Shown here piece after piece: positions 1 to 6,732 of a DNA stretch of 9,201 nt; within the stretch, counting starts at the first letter, position 1; each line of letters starts with the position of its first letter. The translations under genes and the position numbers were made by a program. The notes below the pieces were generated by a model. The model saw nothing but the letters and a program-made list of their open reading frames with translations, did not search any database and was not told the origin of the DNA. The stretch is from Porphyromonadaceae bacterium (GTDB lineage Bacteria; Bacteroidota; Bacteroidia; Bacteroidales; Dysgonomonadaceae): contig DPAC01000012.1 in the NCBI GenBank assembly GCA_003517675.1, forward strand, positions 1 through 9,201. Direction: 5' to 3'.

Positions 1-288
1 ACCGGATCAGGAGATACTTATTATTACCTTTCTGCAAAAGAACTGCCGGACTTAGATGAGTTGTCAAAATCTGATATGGAATGTCTTGACCTATCTTTTT
101 CGAAGTATAAAGATCTCGATATGGGAGAACTTTCTGATGTGTCCCATGATACTGCATGGAGTAAAGCATGGATTAAGAGGCAAAATTGCTCTATTGACTA
201 TCTGGATATGGCCGAAGCGGGTGGCGCAAGTGAAGACCTAATCGAATATATCAGGGAATCAGATGAGTTTGCTTTCTACTTGCAATAA
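1..288 (+). CDS. C-terminal part of a Panacea/DUF4065 (SocA-like) antitoxin-type protein, 5' end outside window
   Basis: The frame is open from base 1 to the TAA at 286-288 and gives 95 residues; the start lies to the left of the window. The visible tail holds an acidic helix (ELPDLDELSKSDMECLDLS), then the ELSDVSHDTAWSKAW segment and the AEAGGASEDLIEYI tail. I recognise this layout (L-S..SH...AW..A, then A.AGGA...L.YI) as the end of DUF4065/Panacea proteins. These act as antitoxins or proteolysis adaptors, as in SocA and the PanAT toxin-antitoxin pairs, where many unrelated toxins are neutralised by this domain. No toxin follows: the next gene is a decayed lacZ on the other strand, so any partner would lie upstream, outside the window. 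The family call comes from motif memory, not alignment. The coding frame itself is secure. Confidence 0.68.
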   Translation, partial: TGSGDTYYYLSAKELPDLDELSKSDMECLDLSFSKYKDLDMGELSDVSHDTAWSKAWIKRQNCSIDYLDMAEAGGASEDLIEYIRESDEFAFYLQ

Positions 289-400
289 GCAACATGTTGT
301 CTGGGAGCTTCTAAAGAATTGTTTTCTAAATTGGGATAGCTGGATTAATTGCACGCATATCTATCAGGCACCTCAAAATAAACTAAACATTTCTAACTAT

Positions 401-1476
<1,076 letters not shown>

Positions 1477-1540
1477 TTAGGGTGATAAAGATAAGTTGTT
1501 TCTTTTATCATGCAAAATATATCATTTACAATGGCGTATT

Positions 1541-1561
1541 TACATCATCTCAAATGATGTA
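1541..1561. promoter_or_regulatory. 8-bp inverted repeat upstream of lacZ remnant, possible operator
   Basis: TACATCAT (1541-1548) and ATGATGTA (1554-1561) are perfect inverted arms around a 5-nt spacer. A further ACATCAT copy sits at 1565-1571. The site lies about 145 bp upstream of the lacZ start and about 45 bp upstream of the broken nucleotidyltransferase start, in the divergent intergenic region. It looks like a dyad operator for a sugar or toxin-antitoxin regulator. No T-run follows, which argues against a terminator. Which gene it served is inference. Confidence 0.35.
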
Positions 1562-1604
1562 GAAACATCATTCCTGATATCCTGACAAATTGTTGACGGA
1601 TGAT

Positions 1605-1744
1605 ATGTCTTAGCCCAAGTTGCAGCTTTTATTGAAAGATATCTACACAGACATAGAGATTGCACCCTCTCTTGGCTTCAAAGGGGGAACAGCTCTCATG
1701 TTCTTTTACGATTTGCCAAGGTTTTCGATTGATCCCGATTTTAA
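1605..1744 (+). pseudogene. 5' fragment of AbiEii/AbiGii-type nucleotidyltransferase toxin, interrupted by IS
   Basis: In this frame the sequence reads LQLLLKDIYTDIEIAP, then SLGFKGGTALMFFYDLPRFS, then IDPDF. The GG-T-AL ... RFS.DxDF pattern is the nucleotidyltransferase signature of AbiEii/MenT-type toxins: the GG strand motif, then the DxD pair that binds metal. These toxins are normally partnered with an AbiEi-type antitoxin immediately upstream; here upstream is only the lacZ promoter region, so the partner is missing. The ATG at 1605-1607 is followed by TCT and then TAG (1611-1613), so translation from it stops at once; only a TTG at 1620 or 1632 would give an open frame. The gene is cut directly after the DxD motif by the insertion sequence at 1745, and continues at 3833. 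The family assignment is strong from motifs; function is lost. Confidence 0.82.
1741..1744. repeat. Target site duplication TTAA, left copy
   Basis: TTAA directly abuts the left terminal repeat of the insertion sequence and matches TTAA at 3833-3836 on the far side. Because TTAA is its own reverse complement it could formally be part of the terminal repeats. Keeping exactly one copy joins GAT TTT AAT CTT and restores the reading frame of the interrupted toxin (DPDF-NLLDTG), which supports a true 4-bp duplication. Confidence 0.85.
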
Positions 1745-1756
1745 CCCACATTGCAG
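1745..1756. repeat. Left terminal inverted repeat of IS
   Basis: CCCACATTGCAG is the exact reverse complement of 3821-3832. Identity stops after 12 bp (TTAACC inside the left end against CTTGAT inside the right end when both are read inward). The transposase stop codon begins at the next base. Confidence 0.92.
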
Positions 1757-3637
1757 TTAACCGGAACTAACTTCCTGTACCATTGCATACTTATTTTTTT
1801 CAGGCATGACTTGGGGGACTACAGATTTTTTCCTGATGAATGGCTTTTCATCATATCCCAGTGCCTTGTATATCATCCTTACTTTGGGTTCAGGAAGTGA
1901 ACATTTTCGGATCGACACGGATTCCTCGTCGGTATTGACAAGGTGAGTGGTAACCATTTTCTGCGTGTTCATTATTCGAACGATCTCTTTCCATTCACAG
2001 GTGATCCCTGCTTGTTTCAGTTGAAAACGAATCGTACTTACCAGCTGGTAGGCCAGCAGCCCAAGGTGAAGATGAGCCATGGTCGCTTCATCCGTTTTAT
2101 GAAACACGGGGCGCAGGCTCAGGTCGCTCTTCAGACACCGAAACGTCGCCTCCACCTCTCTTATGGTGTTATAAATTATCCAGGTGGTCTCCTCGTCATT
2201 GACGGACAGGGAAGTACGCAGGAAGTATTCTCCGTGTTTTGATTTATTCCCTGTCCCGATTCTCTCCCAGGATACGGAAGTGGCATAAATTCCCTTTTCA
2301 TCGGATTCCACATGGATCTGATACAAACGGTGTACCGAGGAGTATTTTTCCTTTAGTCGACCAATGCGTTCCCACACCCTTTCAAGTTTTTTGGTGCCTC
2401 CTTTTTTTGTCAATGCTTCCGCCACCTGATTTAAACCACATTCGAACGCCCGTGTAAAACGGTTTTCCATGGAAGCTTCCTTGAGCCCCTTGCTGTAGCT
2501 CTTCACCTTGTAGAAGCTATCTGTTTCGCCATCGACTTCCACTTGACTGATCTCAATCGGCTGATCGGACTTATCCCTTATTTCCACGGGAGAGAGGTTC
2601 GTGAGGCGATAGTCTTTGAGTTTGGAACGTGATACACAGATATAGTCGAACGATGCAGTTTTCAACATCTTCAGGTTATCCTCGGTGGCGATACCGGCAT
2701 CCATGACCACCACCTGTTTTTTAGCGGATGTGCCTCGATGGGATTTCATCTTTTCAAGGACATGTCGCAGGCTTTGAGGGTCAGACATGTTGCCTTGAAA
2801 GATTTGTGACTCTTTCAGGAAGCCTTCCGGGTTGACCACCGCGGCCAGAACTACCTGCTTGGCATCGTTACGCTTCTCCTTGCTGCGCCCGTACCGGGCC
2901 AGGGTGCTTCCCTGCATTCGGCCTTCAAAAAAGGTATTTGTCAAATCATAGATGATGATCTTGTCATCAAGGGAAAACAGATCGTTTGTGCGGTTAGAAA
3001 AATGACGCTCCAAACCATCCTTCTCACCATATAGCCGATGAGCCATCCGGTAAAGCTTATCCTTGGTGATGGCTGAATGATCAACTCCTGTCAGCTCGCA
3101 AAGGGCCGAGTTCTCTTTCAGCCACCGGTTGGTTTTAAACTCCGAGGCGGGGTAAACTGCCCGACCGATGATCTGTGTTACGACAAGGGCGGCATCCTGC
3201 TTGTCCCAGCCAAAAGTCTCCAGGTACTCCGGCAGGAGCAGTTTCCGGCAAGCTTGAAGACAAAGCCATTCGCCACCAACCTCCCGGATATTGCTGTTCG
3301 TTGTCCTGTCAATATACACCTCTTCTATACCGGCAGCCTTCTTCTCAGCCTTTTCTATCTTCTGTGCTTCCTGAAGAAGCCCTACATATTTCGTGCATAA
3401 GGCTTCAACTCTGTCATCGCGCAGGGAGGAAATGATAAATGTTTTTCCCTCGTAGTAAACCTGGTTGATTCGTTTACAGAGAAAGGGAATCTTTTCACGG
3501 GGAAGATCCGATTCCAGGTCACCCAAAGAGAGCAACGTGCGGTTGCGGATGAAACGACCCTCCCGGTAGCTCTCGCACAACCGGTAATGGGTATACTCAA
3601 CTCCATCTTTTTGCTTTATGCTCGTCTTGAAAAACAT
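1757..3637 (-). CDS. IS1634-like DDE transposase
   Basis: The protein has 626 residues from the ATG at 3637-3635. A TTG three codons earlier is possible but would lie on top of the -7 promoter element, so the ATG is preferred. The catalytic triad fits the IS4-superfamily DDE transposase pattern: first Asp in KIIIYDLTNTFFEG near residue 231, second in VVVMDAGIATEDNL near 313, and Glu in REVEATFRCLKSDLSLRP near 496. That last stretch is the Y/R...E-x-x-F-R-x-L-K motif of this group. The N-terminal ~110 residues include an RFIRNRTLLSLG segment and a helical KAEKKAAG stretch typical of IS1634-type (COG5421) proteins. It catalyses cut-and-paste movement of its own element. The reading frame has no lesion. 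Its only partner is the element's own ends. Confidence 0.93.
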   Translation of the reverse strand: MFFKTSIKQKDGVEYTHYRLCESYREGRFIRNRTLLSLGDLESDLPREKIPFLCKRINQVYYEGKTFIISSLRDDRVEALCTKYVGLLQEAQKIEKAEKKAAGIEEVYIDRTTNSNIREVGGEWLCLQACRKLLLPEYLETFGWDKQDAALVVTQIIGRAVYPASEFKTNRWLKENSALCELTGVDHSAITKDKLYRMAHRLYGEKDGLERHFSNRTNDLFSLDDKIIIYDLTNTFFEGRMQGSTLARYGRSKEKRNDAKQVVLAAVVNPEGFLKESQIFQGNMSDPQSLRHVLEKMKSHRGTSAKKQVVVMDAGIATEDNLKMLKTASFDYICVSRSKLKDYRLTNLSPVEIRDKSDQPIEISQVEVDGETDSFYKVKSYSKGLKEASMENRFTRAFECGLNQVAEALTKKGGTKKLERVWERIGRLKEKYSSVHRLYQIHVESDEKGIYATSVSWERIGTGNKSKHGEYFLRTSLSVNDEETTWIIYNTIREVEATFRCLKSDLSLRPVFHKTDEATMAHLHLGLLAYQLVSTIRFQLKQAGITCEWKEIVRIMNTQKMVTTHLVNTDEESVSIRKCSLPEPKVRMIYKALGYDEKPFIRKKSVVPQVMPEKNKYAMVQEVSSG

Positions 3638-3643
3638 CAAAGG

Positions 3644-3674
3644 CAAAAGTAATCACTGAAAACGGTTTTATCAA
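3644..3674 (-). promoter_or_regulatory. Bacteroidota-type promoter of the IS transposase
   Basis: Reading the minus strand, TTG at 3674-3672 is followed by 20 nt and then TACTTTTG at 3651-3644, which fits the Bacteroides -33 TTG / -7 TAnnTTTG arrangement with normal spacing. Transcription would start near 3637-3640, on top of the transposase ATG at 3637. That predicts a leaderless or nearly leaderless message, which would keep transposase expression low. Confidence 0.5.
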
Positions 3675-3820
3675 CAACAAATGGGGGACTACATTCGTGT
3701 TTTAAAACAAACGCATATTGACTATCAACTTGATATGAAAATTCATAACGGATGCCAACACCCAGAACCAACAAATTTAACACTAAAAAAGTAGATATTT
3801 AACTTCTATTCATGATCAAG

Positions 3821-3832
3821 CTGCAATGTGGG
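3821..3832. repeat. Right terminal inverted repeat of IS
   Basis: CTGCAATGTGGG is the exact reverse complement of the left end at 1745-1756 and is followed directly by the TTAA duplication at 3833-3836. Confidence 0.92.
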
Positions 3833-3939
3833 TTAATCTTCTTGATACCGGAAAAGAAAAACAGGTGTACGAGAAAGTTCGCGCAATATTGTTGAAGTAC
3901 GGTGCCATACATGATGAGGCTATGAAATTCTATGGTATG
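3833..3939 (+). pseudogene. 3' fragment of the AbiEii/AbiGii-type nucleotidyltransferase toxin
   Basis: Starting in the TTAA duplication, the frame reads NLLDTGKEKQVYEKVRAIL and then LKYGAIHDEAMKFYGM. It continues exactly the frame lost at 1744, so the parent reads RFSIDPDF-NLLDTGKEK, as expected for AbiEii-type nucleotidyltransferases (DxDFnLL..GKE..vy..i..il..yg...de..K.yg). After FYGM the expected strand-rich part, with the third catalytic acidic residue, is not seen. Instead the frame runs through unrelated residues (KRAFKPFTPLLM...) to a TAA at 4027-4029, across a palindromic repeat. A second rearrangement therefore removed the C-terminal half. An ATG at 3826 opens this frame but is inside the IS terminal repeat and is not a real start. 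Confidence 0.78.
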
Positions 3940-4000
3940 AAACGAGCATTTAAACCGTTTACACCCTTGTTGATGATTAAAGCGAGTTCACTAAAGTTAG

Positions 4001-4059
4001 ACTTTTGCTGCACTCGGCAGTGTAAATAAATTTACGCTGCTCTCGTTTAACGCAAAAGT
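4001..4059. repeat. Long imperfect palindrome, REP- or MITE-like
   Basis: Outer arms ACTTTTGC (4001-4008) and GCAAAAGT (4052-4059) enclose a mismatched interval. Inner arms CAGTGTAAAT (4018-4027) and ATTTACGCTG (4030-4039) then follow, complementary at 9 of 10 positions (one T-G pair). The whole folds into a ~59-nt cruciform or hairpin with a tip of only a few bases. It carries no coding signal, and it sits just past the point where the toxin fragment loses similarity. This fits a dispersed palindromic repeat or a remnant of a small non-autonomous element; a terminator is possible. Copy number elsewhere cannot be seen here. Confidence 0.55.
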
Positions 4060-4061
4060 TC

Positions 4062-4100
4062 CATACGATACCTTTGAAAATCATTAGTTTTAATCGTATG
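4062..4100. repeat. 8-bp inverted repeat with 23-nt loop
   Basis: CATACGAT (4062-4069) and ATCGTATG (4093-4100) are perfect reverse complements. It lies immediately right of the long palindrome and may be part of the same element, or the dyad of a separate regulatory site. Nothing else in the stretch 4030-4140 reads as a gene. Confidence 0.35.
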
Positions 4101-4147
4101 AAATGATGGAGGTGAAATTTTAACGTCAGAGAGAAATAAAACACAAA

Positions 4148-4181
4148 TGACACAAGTTGTCAAACGTTCGCTTTATATTTG
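4148..4181 (+). promoter_or_regulatory. Candidate promoter and operator for the 54-residue gene
   Basis: TATATTTG (4174-4181) matches the Bacteroidota -7 consensus TAnnTTTG exactly and lies 21 bp before the ATG at 4203. Upstream, TGACA (4148-4152) and TGTCA (4158-4162) form a dyad around CAAGT. The only TTG nearby (4157-4159) is 14 nt from the -7 element, shorter than the usual 19-21, so the -33 assignment is weak. The dyad position would let a bound repressor cover the promoter; that role is inference. Confidence 0.4.
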
Positions 4182-4202
4182 TCCTTTTTATATATCGGAG
4201 TG

Positions 4203-4367
4203 ATGGAGAGCAAGCAGGAACAGATTGAGAAGCACTTAACCAACGGGGATGAATATCCGGAGACGGTACGAAAGAAGCCTTTGCTGACTTCCGAAGAGCT
4301 GGAGCAATTTCTGGACAACTATTTGCAAAAACAACAATCGGGAAAGGCTGACCAGAAGAAGCGTTAA
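4203..4367 (+). CDS. Small hypothetical hydrophilic protein, 54 residues
   Basis: I do not recognise this protein. The ATG at 4203 is preferred over an upstream TTG at 4179 because the TTG overlaps the -7 promoter element TATATTTG. The product is highly charged with no membrane segment. It has an N-terminal acidic/basic helix (ESKQEQIEKHL), a middle KPLLTSEELEQFLDNYLQKQ helix and a lysine-rich tail (KADQKKR). The size and helical, charged nature would suit a small DNA-binding regulator or partner protein, but no motif proves this. Its base composition (29 of 60 G+C in 4201-4260) is close to that of the helicase fragment further right and unlike the AT-rich genes between them, so it may once have led the helicase operon. 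The next gene starts 126 bp downstream behind its own candidate promoter. Confidence 0.6.
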   Translation: MESKQEQIEKHLTNGDEYPETVRKKPLLTSEELEQFLDNYLQKQQSGKADQKKR

Positions 4368-4433
4368 CCGGTTCTTTTTGTACAGTGATTCAGAGATGGG
4401 GTAAAAGAGAGCATTTTTAATCTGTAAAAATTT

Positions 4434-4478
4434 TATTTTTGATGGAAATTGATTTAAATTGCGACATTATTTTAAATT
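4434..4478 (+). promoter_or_regulatory. Candidate promoter and AT-rich repeat in leader of the DUF262 gene
   Basis: TATTTTTG at 4434-4441 fits the -7 consensus TAnnTTTG, 52 bp before the ATG at 4494; a T-run at 4414-4418 is at the -33 distance but has no TTG. Two copies of TTTAAATT follow at 4453-4460 and 4471-4478, 18 bp apart from start to start, within the presumed leader. Such spaced repeats could bind a regulator or simply reflect AT-richness. Confidence 0.35.
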
Positions 4479-4493
4479 TATACATTATCTTTT

Positions 4494-6407
4494 ATGGAAA
4501 CCTTTGATTCCAAGAAAACCAGTCTCTATGAGATACTGAAGGATATTCACGAAGGGAAAATCCAATTACCCGACTTTCAACGAGGATGGGTATGGGATGA
4601 CAATCGTATAAAAGGAATATTAGCCAGTGTCGCAAAGTCTTTTCCCATCGGAGCGGTGATGCTGCTTGAAACCGGAAATGAATCTATCCGGTTTAAAACA
4701 AAAGCTATTGAGGGTGCACCTGAGGTAAACAGAAAAAAACCAGAATTGTTGATTCTTGATGGACAGCAACGTCTTACATCGCTTTACCAGGCCATCATAT
4801 CCAATAAAGTTGTAAAAACAAGAAACGCTAAGGGGTACGAGATAAACAGGTGGTATTATATTGATATGCAGAAAGCACTGGATCCGGATACTGATCTCGA
4901 AGAAGCAATATTCTCAATCAACGAAAATAAAATTGTTACTGAGGATATTGGACGCAAGGTAGTATTGGATCTGACAACCCGTGAGAAGGAATTTGAAAAT
5001 CTAATGTACCCTGTTAGTCTTGTAGATGAGTATGATACGTGGTTCCCATCCTTTTTCGAATTTTGGGAATATGACAAAGAAAAAATTAAGTTTTGGAATG
5101 AGTTCCACAGAAGAATTATTCTGGGATTTAATAATTACATGCTTCCTGTGATTGAAATGACTAAAGACAATCCCAAAGAAGCAGTATGTCAGGTTTTTGA
5201 AAAAGTGAATACAGGTGGTGTGTCGCTCTCTGTGTTCGAATTACTCACCGCTTCATTTGCCTCTGAAGAATTTGATTTAAAGGAAGATTGGAACCATATT
5301 AAATCGATGTTCAAATCTTATAAAGTACTCGATAAGACAAGTGAGATTGATTTTATTCAGGCAATCACTCTCTTTTCTACTTACCGGAGAAAAGTTGATC
5401 TTGAGCAGGCAGGTCAAAAAGATAACTTTCCTGCTGTAAGTGCCAAGAGGAAAGAGATGCTTAATCTGGAATTGTCAGATTATGTGAAGTATAGAAATCA
5501 GATTAGGGATGGTTTCATCAAAGCCTCAAAGATTCTCGTTGAGAACCATATTTTTCATTCCAGGGATGTCCCTTACACCACACAACTGGTACCCATGGCG
5601 GCAATTCTTGCCCAATTGGGAAAGGAAATTGACAATATCGGTAACAAAAGCAAACTGATGCGTTGGTTTTGGTGTGGGGTTTTTGGTGAATTATATGGCT
5701 CCGCGAACGAAACCCGATACGCCCTCGACATTGTTCAGGTTGTTGATTGGATCGTACATGACGGGCCAGAACCGAAAACCATCTATGATGCCAATTTTGT
5801 CCCATCGCGGCTGCATACGCTGAGATCGCGAAATAGTGCTGCCTATAAAGGAATCTATGCTATCCTGATGGATGACAATACCAGAGACTGGTTAACAGGG
5901 ACGAAGATTGATTTCAGTACATACTTCTCTGAGTCTATTGATATTCATCATATCTTCCCGGTAGCCTGGTGTGAGAAGAAAGATAATGCAATACCACGTG
6001 AGTTCTATGACTCAATAATCAACAAAACGCCCTTGTCAGGCAGAACGAATCGCATTGTAAGCGGAGATGCCCCCAGTAAATACCTGGAGCGTATAAAGAA
6101 AAATGTAGGGGTTACAGATGATGAATTTATAGAAATATTGAAGTCGCATGTCGTCAGTCCTGAATTTATGTATCAGGACGACTTTAATGCATTCTTCAAT
6201 GATAGAAAAGAACGCATCCTGCAGAAAATTGAAAAGGCGATGGGAAAACCAATCATGCGTGAACAATCACTATCCGAAGAAGGTAAGTATGTCAGTGACG
6301 AAGAGGTTACTGATGAAACGGTTGATTTTTCACAGCTCCTGTTGTTTGACGAAAACAATCAGCCATCTTCCGGCAATGTAATAGCAGAAATAGAACATCT
6401 GTCTTAA
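4494..6407 (+). CDS. DUF262/DUF1524 (GmrSD-like) nuclease of defence type
   Basis: The 637-residue protein has a complete GmrSD architecture. The N-terminal DUF262 (ParB-fold) part shows LPDFQRGWVW at 25-34 and LDGQQRLTSL at 88-97, the DGQQR nucleotide-binding motif. FEKVNTGGVSLSVFELLTA at 235-253 is the usual closing motif of that part. A helical middle region follows. The C-terminal DUF1524 HNH-type nuclease has IDIHHIFP at 482-489 with paired histidines, then INKTPLSGRTNR at 509-520 supplying the conserved asparagines. Relatives (GmrSD, the SspE effector, BrxU) restrict phage DNA, some recognising modified bases and others sensing host modification. A ~60-residue acidic tail follows the nuclease. 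All key residues are present, so it should be functional. It is read in the same direction as the zinc-ribbon gene 50 bp downstream. Its substrate cannot be deduced. Confidence 0.9.
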   Translation: METFDSKKTSLYEILKDIHEGKIQLPDFQRGWVWDDNRIKGILASVAKSFPIGAVMLLETGNESIRFKTKAIEGAPEVNRKKPELLILDGQQRLTSLYQAIISNKVVKTRNAKGYEINRWYYIDMQKALDPDTDLEEAIFSINENKIVTEDIGRKVVLDLTTREKEFENLMYPVSLVDEYDTWFPSFFEFWEYDKEKIKFWNEFHRRIILGFNNYMLPVIEMTKDNPKEAVCQVFEKVNTGGVSLSVFELLTASFASEEFDLKEDWNHIKSMFKSYKVLDKTSEIDFIQAITLFSTYRRKVDLEQAGQKDNFPAVSAKRKEMLNLELSDYVKYRNQIRDGFIKASKILVENHIFHSRDVPYTTQLVPMAAILAQLGKEIDNIGNKSKLMRWFWCGVFGELYGSANETRYALDIVQVVDWIVHDGPEPKTIYDANFVPSRLHTLRSRNSAAYKGIYAILMDDNTRDWLTGTKIDFSTYFSESIDIHHIFPVAWCEKKDNAIPREFYDSIINKTPLSGRTNRIVSGDAPSKYLERIKKNVGVTDDEFIEILKSHVVSPEFMYQDDFNAFFNDRKERILQKIEKAMGKPIMREQSLSEEGKYVSDEEVTDETVDFSQLLLFDENNQPSSGNVIAEIEHLS

Positions 6408-6457
6408 TATGAATCAGATGCCAGGAATAACAAGTAGAATTCTTACATTTACTTATC

Positions 6458-6730
6458 ATGAAAGAGAATTATAGTAGAAATATTTTGCTGAAATGTATCA
6501 TCTGTGGTGATACTGATTTGGATTATGTTGAAAACGAATTATCTGTTAAGTGTAATCGATGTGGTAAAGAATATCCCGGTGGATGTGATGAGTTGGTTGA
6601 GTTGAACCAACCCTATATTGACGAAGAAATTCTGAGAATGAAGACTGAAATAGAGAAAGATGCTCAGAAAGCGTTGGATGATTCGTTTAAGAAAATCTTT
6701 AAAGGGAGTAAAAATTTTAAAATAAAATAA
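6458..6730 (+). CDS. Small zinc-ribbon protein, 90 residues
   Basis: The protein opens with a zinc ribbon: LKCIICGD (C13, C16) and VKCNRCGKEY (C32, C35) form a CxxC-x15-CxxC pair, with a further Cys at 43. The second half is a charged helical segment (EEILRMKTEIEKDAQKALDD) and a basic tail (FKKIFKGSKNFKIK), suited to nucleic acid or membrane-surface contact. There is no signal peptide. I do not recognise a named family. The ATG at 6458 comes 50 bp after the DUF262 stop with no clear ribosome site, which is normal for Bacteroidota. The next gene starts two bases after its stop, so the two are almost certainly co-translated and probably act together. Composition is AT-rich (18 of 60 G+C in 6481-6540). 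Role unknown: a sensor or adaptor is guesswork. Confidence 0.75.
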   Translation: MKENYSRNILLKCIICGDTDLDYVENELSVKCNRCGKEYPGGCDELVELNQPYIDEEILRMKTEIEKDAQKALDDSFKKIFKGSKNFKIK

Positions 6731-6732
6731 TT

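Larger units (their letters stand above)
1745..3832 (-). mobile_element. Complete insertion sequence, IS1634/IS4-superfamily, 2088 bp
   Basis: The element is bounded by perfect 12-bp inverted repeats, CCCACATTGCAG at 1745-1756 and CTGCAATGTGGG at 3821-3832, and flanked by TTAA duplications. It carries one long transposase gene on the minus strand, whose stop codon touches the left terminal repeat. About 184 bp of non-coding sequence precedes the transposase at the right end and holds its promoter. It has inserted into the AbiEii-type toxin gene, immediately after the DxD codons. Ends, duplication and transposase all appear intact, so the copy may still be active. Family placement follows from the transposase; the 4-bp TTAA target is shorter than the 5-6 bp I recall for IS1634 relatives. 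Confidence 0.93.

Noticed and set aside
290..299. Palindrome CAACATGTTG after the first gene
   Set aside because: Only 10 bp with no loop and no T-run; not a convincing terminator or operator.
1812..3693. 12-bp direct repeat TGGGGGACTACA at 1812-1823 and 3682-3693 near the two ends of the IS
   Set aside because: One copy is inside the transposase coding sequence. The distances to the ends differ (67 and 139 bp) and the repeats are direct, not inverted. Chance is not excluded in 2 kb, so no role is claimed.
3826..4029. Stand-alone 67-residue gene starting at the ATG at 3826
   Set aside because: The ATG is inside the IS terminal repeat. The first ~37 codons are the broken toxin and the remainder runs into the palindromic repeat.
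5518..5805. 95-codon minus-strand open frame within the DUF262 gene
   Set aside because: It overlaps a strongly supported plus-strand gene and shows no domain or start signals.
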